Positions 30,822 to 40,028 are shown, counted from the stretch's first letter. The stretch: 64,000 nt of DNA from Paraplanobispora siamensis (GCF_016863175.1 NZ_BOOJ01000048.1:1-64000); one strand, 5' to 3'. Numbers and translations: made by a program. Notes: a model not told the origin generated them from the sequence alone.

Positions 30822-30863
30822 CCCGGGGCGCCGGCGGGCGGCGGGGCCCGCCGACGCCCCGGG
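30822..30863 (-). terminator. long hairpin between binding-protein and permease genes
   Basis: CCCGGGGCG (30822-30830) pairs with CGCCCCGGG (30855-30863), and after one mismatch CGGCGGGC (30832-30839) pairs with GCCCGCCG (30846-30853), loop six bases. A 17-bp stem in the gap after the lipoprotein gene probably acts as partial terminator or 3' stabiliser, favouring binding-protein mRNA. Confidence 0.75.
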
Positions 30864-30880
30864 ACTCCTGGCTCCGGGGC

Positions 30881-32104
30881 TCAGCCCTTGATCTCGGTCC
30901 AGGCGCGGGTCCACTCCGCGTAGTCCTTGCACTTCACATCGGTGCGGCCGTCCAGGCACTGGGCGATCGGGGTCGTCCAGTACCAGACCTTCGAGAAGTA
31001 CTCCTCGTCGGTGGCGTGGAAGGTCTCGCAGTGCTTCGGGTCGGCGGTCATCTCGCAGGACCTGGCGTTGGAGGGCGCTTCGCCGAAGTACTCGGCGACC
31101 TGGGCGTTGGCCTTGGGGGAGATGATCCAGTCGAGCCACTTGTAGGCGCAGACGGGGTGCTTGGCGTCGGCCGCGACCATCCAGGTGTCCGACCAGCCGG
31201 TGGCGCCCTCCTTGGGCAGCGTCACCTCCACCGGGGTCTTGTCCGCCTGGGCGACGTTGGCGATGACCTGCCAGGTGGTGCCGGCCACCGAGTCGCCGCT
31301 CTTGAAGGCCTGGACCTCCTTGGTGTAGTCCGACCAGTACTCGCCGATGATCTGCCGCTGCTGCTTGAGCAGGTCAACCGCCGCCTGGAACTGCGTGTCG
31401 TCCAACGCGTAGGGGTTCTTGATGCCGAGGTCGGGCTTGGTGGCCATCAGATAGACCGCGGCGTCGGCGATGTAGATGGGGGAGTCGTAGGCGGTGATCT
31501 TCCCCTTGTACGGCGAGGCCGGGTCGAAGACCACGCTCCAGGAGTCGGGCGCGGGCTTGACGACGTCGGTGCGCCACATGAGGAGGTTGGCGCCCCGGCC
31601 GTGCGGCACGCCGTAGGCGACCCCGTTCACCGAGTTCCACGTCTTGTTCTTCAGGCCCTCGAAGACGTCGGCGTAGTTGGGGATCAGCGCCGTGTTGACC
31701 GGTGCCACGTCCCCGCCGGCGATCAGCCGGAGCGAGGCGTCGCCGGAGGCGGAGACCGCGTCGTACTCGCCGGTCTTCATCAGGTTCACCATCTCGTCGG
31801 AGGTCCCGGCGACCTTGGAGTTGACCTGGCAGCCGGTGGCCTGCTCGAACGGGGTGACCCAGTCGACCTTGGGGTCGTTGGAGCCGTCCTCGACATATCC
31901 GGCCCAGTGGACCAGGTTGACCTGGCCCTCGCCCGCGCCGAGCGACTGCAGCGCCTCGATCTTGGGCGGGGTGAAGCCGCTCTGGCCGGGCGCGGCGGAG
32001 GCGCCGGTCGGTTCGGAGGCGGAACCGCAGGCGGCGACGGCGAGGGCGAGCGCGGAGACCGCGACCGCGAGACGGGCGGTGGCCGGGCGGGGGGTGGATC
32101 GCAT
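30881..32104 (-). CDS. spermidine/putrescine-type ABC substrate-binding lipoprotein
   Basis: 407 residues. Signal peptide with lipobox ending AVAAC, Cys26 being the predicted lipid anchor, made by the Lgt pathway (lgt is encoded at 41496). The mature part has the two-lobe fold of PotD-like proteins: VNLVHWAGYVEDG, DWVTPFEQATGCQVNSKV, ISPKANAQVAEYFGEAPSN. Cys pairs in the C-terminal third may form disulfides. The family binds polyamines or related compounds; the actual ligand is inferred. It lies 16 bp after the ATPase gene. Confidence 0.9.
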   Translation of the reverse strand: MRSTPRPATARLAVAVSALALAVAACGSASEPTGASAAPGQSGFTPPKIEALQSLGAGEGQVNLVHWAGYVEDGSNDPKVDWVTPFEQATGCQVNSKVAGTSDEMVNLMKTGEYDAVSASGDASLRLIAGGDVAPVNTALIPNYADVFEGLKNKTWNSVNGVAYGVPHGRGANLLMWRTDVVKPAPDSWSVVFDPASPYKGKITAYDSPIYIADAAVYLMATKPDLGIKNPYALDDTQFQAAVDLLKQQRQIIGEYWSDYTKEVQAFKSGDSVAGTTWQVIANVAQADKTPVEVTLPKEGATGWSDTWMVAADAKHPVCAYKWLDWIISPKANAQVAEYFGEAPSNARSCEMTADPKHCETFHATDEEYFSKVWYWTTPIAQCLDGRTDVKCKDYAEWTRAWTEIKG

Positions 32105-32120
32105 CAGATGACGACCTTTC

Positions 32121-33149
32121 TCACGAGACGATCGCGAACTCGTGCCGGCGGTGCCAGACGAGCCGGACCCTGGTGCCGCGCAGGCTCATCACGTCCATGG
32201 ACGAGACCTGCAGGTTCTGCTGGAGCGCGATGAGCCGGCCGCCCGCGTCGAGCTCGACCACGAACCGGGTCGCCGGCCCGGCGTAGACGACCTCGCTGAC
32301 GGTGCCGGTCGCGCTGTGCTCGGCGCCGTCCACCGGCTCGCCGAGCCCGGTCACGCGCAGCTTCTCCGGCCGCACGCTGAAGGTACCCTCCTTGCCGAGT
32401 ACGGCCTGCGCCGCCTCGCCGGAGATGAGGTTGGAGGTGCCGACGAACCCGGCGACGAAGGCGCTGGAGGGCCGTTCGTAGATCTCGGCGGGGGTGCCGA
32501 CCTGCTCGACGCGGCCCTCGTTGAAGACCGCGACCCGGTCGCTCATGGTCAGCGCCTCCTCCTGGTCGTGGGTGACGAACAGGAAGGTGATGCCGACCTC
32601 GCGCTGGATGGACTTGAGCTCGACCTGCATCTCCTCGCGGAGCTTGAGGTCCAGCGCGCCGAGCGGCTCGTCCAGCAGCAGCACCCGGGGCCGGTTGACC
32701 AGGGCGCGGGCCAGCGCGACCCGCTGGCGCTGGCCGCCCGACAGCTGCCCGGGCCTGCGCCGCTCGTAGCCCTCCAGCCGGACCGAGGCCAGCGCGGCCA
32801 GGGCCCGCTCGCGCCGTTCGGCCCGGGGCACGCGCTTGACGCGCAGGCCGTACTCGACGTTGTCCAGCACGCTCATGTGCGGGAACAGCGCGTAGTCCTG
32901 GAAGACGGTGTTGACGTCGCGCTCGAAGGGGGCGAGCCGGGTGACGTCCGCGCCGCCGAGCTCGACCGTGCCCGACGTGGGGGTCTCGAAGCCGGCGATC
33001 ATCCGCAGCACGGTCGTCTTGCCCGAGCCCGAGGGCCCGAGCATGGCGAAGAACTCGCCGTCGGCGATGTCGAGGTCCACGCCGGTGACGGCGTGGACCG
33101 CGCCGAAGCTCTTGCGGAGACCGCTCAGCCTCACCGCTGGGTCTGACAT
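32121..33149 (-). CDS. polyamine-type ABC transporter ATPase (PotA-like)
   Basis: 342 residues from the ATG at 33149. Walker A GPSGSGKTT (38-46), signature LSGGQRQR, Walker B LLLDEPLGALD and H-loop VTHDQEEA, then a C-terminal TOBE regulatory domain (after about 240), as in PotA/FbpC importers. An ATG 12 bases further upstream is also possible; neither has a clear ribosome site, so the start is uncertain and the mRNA may be leaderless. First gene of the importer operon, divergent from the GntR gene. Confidence 0.92.
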   Translation of the reverse strand: MSDPAVRLSGLRKSFGAVHAVTGVDLDIADGEFFAMLGPSGSGKTTVLRMIAGFETPTSGTVELGGADVTRLAPFERDVNTVFQDYALFPHMSVLDNVEYGLRVKRVPRAERRERALAALASVRLEGYERRRPGQLSGGQRQRVALARALVNRPRVLLLDEPLGALDLKLREEMQVELKSIQREVGITFLFVTHDQEEALTMSDRVAVFNEGRVEQVGTPAEIYERPSSAFVAGFVGTSNLISGEAAQAVLGKEGTFSVRPEKLRVTGLGEPVDGAEHSATGTVSEVVYAGPATRFVVELDAGGRLIALQQNLQVSSMDVMSLRGTRVRLVWHRRHEFAIVS

Positions 33150-33161
33150 GACCGGAAACAT

Positions 33162-33181
33162 ATGGTTTTAAATGTTTAACT
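33162..33181. promoter_or_regulatory. AT-rich stretch between importer and GntR genes
   Basis: ATGGTTTTAAATGTTTAACT is the only AT-rich run in the 125-bp divergent region. It is the probable place of the importer promoter and of a GntR operator; its dyad symmetry (GGTTTTAA...TTTAACT) is imperfect. Confidence 0.35.
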
Positions 33182-33274
33182 GCAAGAGCGAATCCGGTAT
33201 CACTGGGGCGGACTCCGGGAAATGAGGTGTTCGCGGGTGGGCGAGCCGAGAACTGGTGAGAGGGGCGCTGGACC

Positions 33275-33997
33275 GTGACGGAGATCTCCGGCGGTGCCAG
33301 GCTGGCCGCCTTCGCCCCGGTCGACAACACCGCCCGGGTGGACGCCGTGGTCCGCAGGCTCACCGACGCGATCGTCCTGGGACTGCTGGCCGACGGGGAA
33401 CAGCTGCCGAGCGAGGCCGAGCTCGCCGCCCAGCTCGGCGTCTCCACGGTCACCCTCAGGGAGGCCCTGATGGCCCTGCGGCAGCAGGGCATGGTCGAGA
33501 CCCGCCGCGGCCGGGGCGGGGGCAGCTTCGTGCGGGTGCCGCAGGAGGCCCCCGCGCTGCTGGACCGGCTGCGCGACCTGACCGTGGAGGAACTGCGCGA
33601 CCTGGGCGACCACTACGCGGCCATCGCCGGGGCCACGGCCCGGCTGGCCGCCCAGCGGGCGCTGCCCGAGGACATCGCCCCGCTGCGGCGCACGCTGGAG
33701 GAGATGGCCGCCACCCGGGACGAGGCGCACCTGCGCAGGCTGCACGGCCGCTTCCACATCGAGGTCGCGGCCGTCTCGCAGTCCGCACGACTCACTCGGG
33801 AGGAGATCCGGTTACAGGCCGACATCGGACCGTTGCTCTGGCTCGCCCACACGGGAGAACATGGGCCGTCGGCTCAGCACCGCGCCATCGTGGGGGCCAT
33901 CCAGCACGGCGACGGTGACCGGGCCAGGGAACTGGCGGAACGGCACGTGCTCGACGCGGTGGAACACCTCATCGAACTGCGGCTGCGCGAGCCGTGA
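33275..33997 (+). CDS. GntR-family regulator (FadR/FCD type)
   Basis: 240 residues. N-terminal winged HTH with LPSEAELAAQLGVSTVTLRE (about 44-63) and GMVETRRGRGGGSFVR, followed by an all-helical FCD ligand-binding domain; the His residues of HGRFHIEVA and HRAIVGAIQHGD fit FCD metal ligands. It likely controls the divergent polyamine-type importer; ligand unknown. GTG start. Confidence 0.9.
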   Translation: MTEISGGARLAAFAPVDNTARVDAVVRRLTDAIVLGLLADGEQLPSEAELAAQLGVSTVTLREALMALRQQGMVETRRGRGGGSFVRVPQEAPALLDRLRDLTVEELRDLGDHYAAIAGATARLAAQRALPEDIAPLRRTLEEMAATRDEAHLRRLHGRFHIEVAAVSQSARLTREEIRLQADIGPLLWLAHTGEHGPSAQHRAIVGAIQHGDGDRARELAERHVLDAVEHLIELRLREP

Positions 33998-34027
33998 GCG
34001 TGATCGTGGCTAAGGCGGTGGATCGAC

Positions 34028-34735
34028 GTGGGTGACTTCCGGACGCTGCCGGCGCCGGGCACGGTGGCCGGGGCGGCCGACACCGTCGCCGGCATCGTGG
34101 AGGGGGTCTTCGAGGAGCTCCACCAGGTGCGCGACGCGGTGGTCCGGATCATGGGACCGGCGCCGGTGAGCGGCGACCTGGCCGCGCTGCGCCCCCTGCT
34201 CCTGCCGCGCCTCGGGGGCCTGATCTCCGGCATCGGCTTCATCGCCGAGCCCGGCCTGCTCGCCGACGCGCCGTGGTTCCTGGAGTGGTGGCAGGAGGGC
34301 CCCTCGGGCGAGCCGGTGCACCTGGTCAGGGACATGGACCCGGCCAGCAGCGCCTTCTACGACTACACGCACTGGGAGTGGTTCGCCGGGCCGCGTTCCG
34401 GCGACGGGCACACGGTGGCGGGGCCGTACGTCGACATCCTGTGCACCGACGAGTACTCCCTGACCCTGGCCGTGCCCGTGTCCGGGGAGCGGGGCTTCGC
34501 CGGGGTCGCCGCGGCCGACGTGTTCGTGCGCCGCTTCGAGGTCGCGGTGCTGCCGGTGCTGCGCGCGCTGCCGGGACCGGCGTTCCTGGTCAACCGGCAG
34601 GGCCGGGTGGTGGCCTCCGCCACCGCCAGGCAGCTCACCGGATCGATCTTCCGCGGGGCCCCGGGAACGGTGTCCCACCCATGCCGGGAACTGCCCCTGT
34701 CCCTGGTTGCGGCACAATTGCCGCATGCCCCTTGA
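34028..34735 (+). CDS. Cache-domain-like protein without membrane anchor
   Basis: 235 residues. The middle reads like a Cache/PDC sensor: a helix at the N-terminus, then [40 protein letters not shown] and [16 protein letters not shown], the pattern of ligand-pocket strands. No signal peptide or membrane segment is visible, so this seems a cytosolic stand-alone Cache domain. It is 30 bp downstream of GntR and overlaps hisI by 11 bp. A role in sensing the importer substrate is only a guess from context. The domain call is from pattern recognition. Confidence 0.65.
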   Translation: MGDFRTLPAPGTVAGAADTVAGIVEGVFEELHQVRDAVVRIMGPAPVSGDLAALRPLLLPRLGGLISGIGFIAEPGLLADAPWFLEWWQEGPSGEPVHLVRDMDPASSAFYDYTHWEWFAGPRSGDGHTVAGPYVDILCTDEYSLTLAVPVSGERGFAGVAAADVFVRRFEVAVLPVLRALPGPAFLVNRQGRVVASATARQLTGSIFRGAPGTVSHPCRELPLSLVAAQLPHAP

Positions 34736-35072
34736 CCCCGCGATCGCAGCCCGGCTGAAGCGCACCGCCGACGGACTGGTGCCGGCCGTCGTCCAGCAGT
34801 ACGACACCGGCGAGGTTCTCATGCTCGCCTGGATGAACGACGAGGCCCTGCATCGCACACTGACCACCGGACGGGCCACCTACTGGTCGCGCAGCCGGGC
34901 CTCCTACTGGGTGAAGGGCGACACCTCCGGTCACGTCCAGCACGTCAAGTCCGCGGCCCTCGACTGCGACGGCGACACCATCCTGCTCAAGGTCGACCAG
35001 GTGGGCGCGGCCTGCCACACCGGCGACCGGACCTGCTTCGACGCCACGGAGCTGGCGGTGGTCCCGGAGTGA
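34725..35072 (+). CDS. hisI: phosphoribosyl-AMP cyclohydrolase
   Basis: 115 residues, monofunctional HisI (no HisE domain). Zinc/magnesium motifs are visible: the [25 protein letters not shown] segment carries Asp ligands and Cys residues, and [18 protein letters not shown] is the family signature. Third step of histidine synthesis. ATG at 34725 is inside the end of the Cache-like gene. Its stop overlaps the next gene (GTGA). It is separated from the rest of his by 20 kb. Confidence 0.96.
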   Translation: MPLDPAIAARLKRTADGLVPAVVQQYDTGEVLMLAWMNDEALHRTLTTGRATYWSRSRASYWVKGDTSGHVQHVKSAALDCDGDTILLKVDQVGAACHTGDRTCFDATELAVVPE

Positions 35073-35698
35073 ACGCCAGGCGGGCACTGTGGACGTGGGT
35101 GCTCGCGTGCGCGGCGGGCGCCGGGCTGGTCCTGCTGGCGGCCGGGCGCGAATGGGCCACCGTCCGGGCCGGCTCGATCGGCGGCTCCTCCCAGGTCGTC
35201 TCCGTGCAGGGTGACCGGCTGGCGCCCTTCCTGAGCCCGGTGGCCCTGGCGGCCCTGGCCGCGGTGGTCGCGCTGCTGGCCACGCGCGGGGTCGCGCGCC
35301 GGGCGGTGGGCGTGGTGGTCGCGCTCTGCGGGCTCGGCGCGATCGCCGGGGTCCGGACCGGGACCAGGATGACCGCGATCACCGACGCGCTGTCCGGTCA
35401 GGCCGGTCTCGCCATGACGTCCGGCGGCGCCTCCTCCGCCGCGGTCGCCTGGACCTGGCCGGCGGTCGCCGCCTCCGGCGGTCTGCTGCTGCTGGCGGCG
35501 GGTGCGGCCGCCGCGCTGCGCGGCCACCGCTGGCCGGGGATGTCCGACCGCTACGACCGCACGGGGCCGTCCTCCGGCGGTGCCGTGAGCGGCTCCGCCC
35601 GAGGAGCGGAGCGGGGGCCGGTGAGCGAGCGGGCGCTGTGGGACGCGATCGACCGCGGCGCCGACCCGACGGCCGGGCCGCGCGACGGCGAGGGCTGA
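35069..35698 (+). CDS. Trp biosynthesis-associated membrane protein (TIGR02234-like)
   Basis: 209 residues: four membrane segments (about 8-27, 50-68, 74-92, 125-150) with an external [28 protein letters not shown] loop, matching the actinobacterial family found beside trpE/trpC. Function unknown. GTG start overlapping hisI (GTGA). In most relatives trpE lies between hisI and this gene; here it does not. The C-terminal 50 residues are polar and cytosolic. Confidence 0.82.
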   Translation: MNARRALWTWVLACAAGAGLVLLAAGREWATVRAGSIGGSSQVVSVQGDRLAPFLSPVALAALAAVVALLATRGVARRAVGVVVALCGLGAIAGVRTGTRMTAITDALSGQAGLAMTSGGASSAAVAWTWPAVAASGGLLLLAAGAAAALRGHRWPGMSDRYDRTGPSSGGAVSGSARGAERGPVSERALWDAIDRGADPTAGPRDGEG

Positions 35699-35706
35699 GG
35701 GCGCAC

Positions 35707-35750
35707 CGCGCGAGGGCTGGGGCCGTACCGCGCGAGGGCCGAGGCCGTAC
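35707..35750. repeat. 22-bp tandem duplication
   Basis: CGCGCGAGGGCTGGGGCCGTAC is followed directly by the same 22 bases with two changes (35729-35750). It lies in the 206-bp gap after the Trp-associated gene. The rest of that gap holds one TTGTCCACA (35820-35828), identical to an actinobacterial DnaA box, and the leader of the DUF4190 gene. Confidence 0.8.
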
Positions 35751-35904
35751 CGCAAAAGCGGAGCAGTGGCGGACATGTCAGTGATGTGTCTGCCATATCC
35801 GTTTTATGGTGGTCACAACTTGTCCACAGACTGGCCGTGGACCTTCCGTGAGCGCGGGCAGTCGCTAGGCTTCCGCCCGCGACTCGGATAAAGGGGAATC
35901 ATTT

Positions 35905-36306
35905 ATGAGCTATGACAATCACTCAGGCGGTTACGGACCGCCGAAGGGAGGCGGCTACGGGCCTCCCGGGGGGTACGGCGGAGGGTACGGCGGCGGCGGT
36001 TACGACCCCTACGGCTACGGCGCCCCCCAGCCCCGTCCCAACAACGGCATGGCCGTGGCCGCGCTGGTCATGGGCATCGCCGGCCTGTTCGTCTGCGGGA
36101 TCACCTCCCTGGTGGGCATCGTGCTCGGCCACGTCTCGCTGGGCCAGATCAAGAGGACGGGCGAGGAGGGACGGGGCATGGCCATCGCGGGCCTGGTCCT
36201 GTCCTACTTCGGCGTCGCCTGCTGGGTCATCGTCCTGCTGGTCTGGCTCGGGCTGCTGGGCATCCTGTTCGGCGGGGCGGCCGTCTCCTCGTACTCGGGC
36301 GCCTGA
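35905..36306 (+). CDS. DUF4190 membrane protein with Gly/Tyr-rich N-terminus
   Basis: 133 residues. The first 45 are low-complexity Gly, Tyr and Pro (GGYGPPKGGGYGPPGGYGGG), followed by two membrane segments flanking the DUF4190 core GIVLGHVSLGQIKRTGEEGRGMAIAGLVL. The last segment is strongly hydrophobic. Function unknown. ATG with AAGGGG upstream; its own promoter is probably in the preceding AT-richer 130 bp. Confidence 0.85.
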   Translation: MSYDNHSGGYGPPKGGGYGPPGGYGGGYGGGGYDPYGYGAPQPRPNNGMAVAALVMGIAGLFVCGITSLVGIVLGHVSLGQIKRTGEEGRGMAIAGLVLSYFGVACWVIVLLVWLGLLGILFGGAAVSSYSGA

Positions 36307-36381
36307 CCCGTCCCCCGCCGGCCGGGTAGCGTGACCGGAGACGGGTGGCCGCCGGCGGGGAACCCGGAGGGAGGCGGATCC

Positions 36382-36909
36382 GTGGGGGAGACAGCACGGG
36401 GACGGTCGACACGGGGACAGACAGCACGGGGACGGGCGGCACGGGGAGAGATGGCGCGGGGGGAAGTGTCGGGGGGAGAGACGGCGCGGGGGGAAACGGC
36501 GCTGACGCGGCGGCGCGGGATGCGGGTCGCCGCGCCCCTGGCCACCGCCGCGGCGGCCGCGGCCGCGGTCGCCTACGTGGCCGCCGTGGACCCGAACGAG
36601 CCCGGCCACTATCCCTCCTGCCCGTTCCTCGTGCTCACCGGGCTCTACTGTCCCGGCTGCGGCGGCCTGCGCGCCGTACACGCCCTGGCGAACGGCGACC
36701 CGGTCGCGGCCCTCGGCCTGAACCCCCTCCTCGTGCTCATGGTCCCCGCGCTGGCCGTGCTGTGGGGGCACTGGACGCTGCGGTCGTGGAAGGGCGAGCC
36801 GTTCGCCCGCAAAGCCCCGCGCGCGGTATACGCCTGGATTCTGCTGGCTTTAATGATCGGTTTCTGGATAGCGAGAAACCTGCCTTTTGCGGATTTTCTC
36901 GCCCCATAG
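36382..36909 (+). CDS. DUF2752 membrane protein with pentapeptide-repeat leader
   Basis: 175 residues from GTG 36382, preceded by GGAGGGAGG. The core matches DUF2752: a membrane segment, then [30 protein letters not shown] with the CPGCG motif, and two more membrane segments. The Cys residues may bind metal or take part in redox chemistry; function unknown. The first 37 residues are a degenerate x-x-A-R-G repeat encoded by 15-bp units. Related genes commonly precede trpC in actinomycetes. Confidence 0.82.
   Translation: MGETARGRSTRGQTARGRAARGEMARGEVSGGETARGETALTRRRGMRVAAPLATAAAAAAAVAYVAAVDPNEPGHYPSCPFLVLTGLYCPGCGGLRAVHALANGDPVAALGLNPLLVLMVPALAVLWGHWTLRSWKGEPFARKAPRAVYAWILLALMIGFWIARNLPFADFLAP
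36388..36492. repeat. 15-bp in-frame repeat array
   Basis: Seven degenerate 15-bp units encode [20 protein letters not shown] and similar pentapeptides at the N-terminus of the DUF2752 protein. The unit length is a multiple of three, so expansions preserve the frame. Confidence 0.8.
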
Positions 36910-37002
36910 GGCCCTATACGGCTCACCCCCGTGGCCGAGTGACCTCGGCAAGGCCGATACCATCGGCGGGACAAGGGCAATCGATCGGGAGGGACCTGTC
37001 TC

Positions 37003-37083
37003 GTGGGCGAGCGGAGCGAGCGGACCGCGGACACGGCGGTGTTCGCGAACTTGATCGACGAGCTTCACGAGGAGGCCAAGTGA
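37003..37083 (+). CDS. 26-aa ORF coupled to trpC
   Basis: GTG at 37003, stop at 37081-37083, peptide [20 protein letters not shown] then LHEEAK. GGGAGGGACC lies upstream as a ribosome site, and its stop overlaps the trpC GTG (GTGA). It contains no Trp codon, so it is not a classical attenuation leader. The acidic helical C-terminus and coupling suggest a real translated ORF, perhaps just a coupling peptide. Not a family I recognise. Confidence 0.4.
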   Translation: MGERSERTADTAVFANLIDELHEEAK

Positions 37084-37889
37084 GCGTTCTGGACGACATC
37101 ATCGAAGGGGTCCGCGCCGACCTGGCCGAGCGGCAGAAGGCCGTCTCCCTGGCCGAGCTCAAGGAGCGCGCCGAGCGCGCGCCCGCGCCCCGCGACGTCT
37201 ACAGGGCGCTGGGCGGCGACCAGGTGGCGGTCATCGCCGAGGTGAAGCGTTCCAGCCCCTCCAAGGGCGCGCTGGCCGCGATCGCCGACCCCGCGGCGCT
37301 GGCGGCCGACTACGAGGCCGGCGGCGCGCACGTCATCAGCGTGCTGACCGAGCAGCGCCGTTTCGGCGGCAGCCTGGAGGACCTGGCCGCCGTGCGCGCG
37401 GTCGTCGACATCCCGGTGCTGCGCAAGGACTTCATCGTCACCTCCTACCAGCTGTGGGAGGCCCGCGCCCACGGCGCCGACCTCGCGCTGCTGATCGTGG
37501 CCGCGCTCGACCAGAACGCGCTGGTCTCCCTCATCGAGCGCGCCGAGTCGATCGGGCTGGCGCCGCTGGTGGAGGTGCACACCGCCGAGGAGCTCCGGCG
37601 GGCGCTCGACGCCGGGGCGAAGATCATCGGAGTCAACGCGCGGGATCTCAAGACCCTCGAGGTGGACCGCGAGGTGTTCGCCAAGCTGGCCCCGGAGATC
37701 CCCGAAGGCATCATCAAGATCGCCGAGTCGGGCGTGCGTGGCCCCCATGACCTGCTCGCCTACGCCAGAGCCGGCGCCGACGCCGTCCTCGTCGGTGAGA
37801 GCCTGGTCACCGGCAAGGACCCCCGCGCCGCCGTGGTGGACCTGGTCACCGCCGGTGCCCACCCCGCATCCCGACCCGAGGGACAGTGA
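37080..37889 (+). CDS. trpC: indole-3-glycerol phosphate synthase
   Basis: 269-residue (beta-alpha)8 barrel. Family motifs: [13 protein letters not shown] with the catalytic Lys/Ser region, [29 protein letters not shown] with catalytic Lys, [24 protein letters not shown] and [12 protein letters not shown]. It closes the indole ring in Trp synthesis. GTG start overlapping the 26-aa ORF; the stop overlaps trpB (GTGA). A longer in-frame reading upstream is Gly/Arg-rich and unrelated. Confidence 0.97.
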   Translation: MSVLDDIIEGVRADLAERQKAVSLAELKERAERAPAPRDVYRALGGDQVAVIAEVKRSSPSKGALAAIADPAALAADYEAGGAHVISVLTEQRRFGGSLEDLAAVRAVVDIPVLRKDFIVTSYQLWEARAHGADLALLIVAALDQNALVSLIERAESIGLAPLVEVHTAEELRRALDAGAKIIGVNARDLKTLEVDREVFAKLAPEIPEGIIKIAESGVRGPHDLLAYARAGADAVLVGESLVTGKDPRAAVVDLVTAGAHPASRPEGQ

Positions 37890-39139
37890 GACAAGTGACA
37901 TCGACAGAGGGAACCCTCCTCACCGCCGCCGACCTGGCCGGCAACGGCGTCCACGGCGACGACCCGGACGTGCACGGCAAGTTCGGCATCTTCGGCGGCC
38001 GGTACGTGCCCGAGGCGCTCATCCCGGCGCTGGACGAGGTCGCGGCCGAGTACGAACGCGCCAGGAACGACGTCGCCTTCCTGCGCGAGTTCGACCACCT
38101 GCTGCGCACCTACGCCGGCCGGCCGACCACCCTCACCGAGGTGCCGCGCTTCGGCGAGCAGGCGGGCGGCGCCCGGATCATCCTCAAGCGCGAGGACCTG
38201 ACCCACACCGGCGCGCACAAGATCAACAACGTGCTCGGCCAGGCCCTGCTGACCAAGCGCCTGGGCAAGGACCGGGTGATCGCCGAGACCGGCGCCGGCC
38301 AGCACGGCGTCGCCACCGCGACCGCCGCCGCCCTGATGGGCCTGGAGTGCGTCATCTACATGGGGGCCGTCGACTGCGAGCGCCAGGCGCTGAACGTCGC
38401 GCGGATGAAGCTGCTCGGCGCGACCGTGGTCCCGGTCCACAACGGCAGCAAGACCCTCAAGGACGCCATCAACGAGGCCTTCCGCGACTGGGTCACCAAC
38501 GTCGACACCACCCACTACCTGTTCGGCACGATCGCGGGCCCGCACCCGTTCCCGGAGATCGTGCGCGACTTCGCCCGCATCATCGGCGTCGAGGCCCGCC
38601 GCCAGATGCTGGAGCTGACCGGCGCCCTGCCCGACGCCGTCTGCGCGGCCGTCGGCGGCGGATCCAACGCGATCGGCATCTTCCACGCCTTCATCGAGGA
38701 CAAGGACGTCGCGCTGCACGGCTACGAGGCCGGCGGCCGGGGCCTGGAGACCGGCGAGCACGCGCTGACGCTCACCGCGGGCTCGGTCGGCGTGCTGCAC
38801 GGCTCGCGCACCTACGTCCTGCAGGACGAGGAGGGCCAGACGATCGAGTCGCACTCGATCTCCGCCGGCCTCGACTATCCCGGCGTCGGCCCCGAGCACG
38901 CCTGGCTGAAGGACAGCGGCCGCGCCACCTACCACGGCGTCACCGACGCCGAGGCGATGGAGGCCTTCGCCCTGCTGGCCAGGACCGAGGGCATCATCCC
39001 GGCGATCGAGTCCTCGCACGCGCTCGCCGGAGCCCTCAAGCTCGGCCGCGAGCTGGGCCCCGAGGCGACCATCCTGGTCAACCTCTCGGGCCGCGGTGAC
39101 AAGGACATGGGCACCGCGATGAAGTACTTCAACCTCTGA
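37886..39139 (+). CDS. trpB: tryptophan synthase beta subunit
   Basis: 417 residues, PLP enzyme that joins indole and serine. Lys112 in [10 protein letters not shown] is the PLP lysine; ETGAGQHG binds the substrate carboxylate and GGGSNAIG the PLP phosphate. Full length with a short N-terminal extension. The GTG at 37886 overlaps the trpC stop; a second GTG nine bases later is possible. Confidence 0.97.
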   Translation: MRQVTSTEGTLLTAADLAGNGVHGDDPDVHGKFGIFGGRYVPEALIPALDEVAAEYERARNDVAFLREFDHLLRTYAGRPTTLTEVPRFGEQAGGARIILKREDLTHTGAHKINNVLGQALLTKRLGKDRVIAETGAGQHGVATATAAALMGLECVIYMGAVDCERQALNVARMKLLGATVVPVHNGSKTLKDAINEAFRDWVTNVDTTHYLFGTIAGPHPFPEIVRDFARIIGVEARRQMLELTGALPDAVCAAVGGGSNAIGIFHAFIEDKDVALHGYEAGGRGLETGEHALTLTAGSVGVLHGSRTYVLQDEEGQTIESHSISAGLDYPGVGPEHAWLKDSGRATYHGVTDAEAMEAFALLARTEGIIPAIESSHALAGALKLGRELGPEATILVNLSGRGDKDMGTAMKYFNL

Positions 39140-39159
39140 CGACCGGTACGGAACATACG

Positions 39160-39954
39160 ATGACGACTCTCCAGACGGTGTTCGCCAAGGCCAAGGCGGA
39201 CGGCCGCGCCGCTCTCGTCGGATACCTGCCCGCCGGGTTCCCCACCAAGGACGGCGCGATCGCGGCCGCCACCGCCATGGTCGAGGCGGGCTGCGACGTG
39301 ATCGAGATCGGCCTGCCGTACTCCGACCCGCTGATGGACGGCCCGACGATCCAGGACGCCGTCCACCGGGCGCTGACCAACGGCACCCGCATCGCCGACG
39401 TGCTGCGCACGGTCGAGGGGGTGGCCAAGACGGGCGCCGCCACCCTGGTCATGACGTACTGGAACCCGATCGACCGCTACGGCGCCGAGCGCTTCGCGCG
39501 CGACCTGGCTGCTGCCGGCGGGGTGGGCACCATCACCCCCGACCTGACCCCCGAGGAGTCCGGCCTCTGGCGGCAGGCCAGCGCCGAGGCCGGGATCGAC
39601 ACCGTCTTCCTGGTCGCCCCCAGCTCCACCGACGAGCGCATCAAGGCCGTCGCCGACTGCTGCACCGGCTTCGTCTACGCGGCCTCGCTGATGGGCGTCA
39701 CCGGCGCCCGCGAGTCGGTCAGCTCGGCCGCCAGGGGCCTGGTGGAGCGCACCCGCGTGCACACCGACCTGCCGGTGTGCGTGGGCCTGGGCGTCGGCAC
39801 CGGTAAGCAGGCCGCCGAGGTGGCCGGCTACGCCGACGGCGTCATCGTGGGCTCGGCCTTCATCCGCCGCATCCTGGACGCCCCCGACGAGGCCTCCGGC
39901 CTGGCGGCGGTCCGCGAGCTGGGCGCCGAGCTCGCGGCGGGCGTGCGCGCCTGA
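39160..39954 (+). CDS. trpA: tryptophan synthase alpha subunit
   Basis: 264 residues; cleaves indole-glycerol phosphate and channels indole to TrpB. The catalytic Glu and Asp are in VIEIGLPYSDPLMDGPTIQ, and GFVYAASLMGVTGAR plus VCVGLGVGTG complete the phosphate site. It ends the trp block and is followed by a strong hairpin terminator. Confidence 0.97.
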   Translation: MTTLQTVFAKAKADGRAALVGYLPAGFPTKDGAIAAATAMVEAGCDVIEIGLPYSDPLMDGPTIQDAVHRALTNGTRIADVLRTVEGVAKTGAATLVMTYWNPIDRYGAERFARDLAAAGGVGTITPDLTPEESGLWRQASAEAGIDTVFLVAPSSTDERIKAVADCCTGFVYAASLMGVTGARESVSSAARGLVERTRVHTDLPVCVGLGVGTGKQAAEVAGYADGVIVGSAFIRRILDAPDEASGLAAVRELGAELAAGVRA

Positions 39955-39995
39955 CAACCCGCGCCCGGTGGTCCGGGCCGTCGTGTCGTCGCATG

Positions 39996-40028
39996 GGCCC
40001 GCGGGCCGGGGATTCCCGCCCGCGGGCC
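39996..40028 (+). terminator. trp operon terminator hairpin
   Basis: GGCCCGCGGGC (39996-40006) pairs perfectly with GCCCGCGGGCC (40018-40028); within the loop GGG and CCC add three more pairs around GATT. CTTATTC follows the stem. Located 42 bp after the trpA stop. Confidence 0.8.

Noticed and set aside
35820-35828. DnaA box TTGTCCACA as part of a replication origin
   Set aside because: Only one copy, no dnaA or dnaN nearby and no AT-rich unwinding region.
37003-37083. Trp attenuator leader peptide
   Set aside because: The 26-aa ORF has no Trp codons and I see no alternative terminator/antiterminator pair before trpC.
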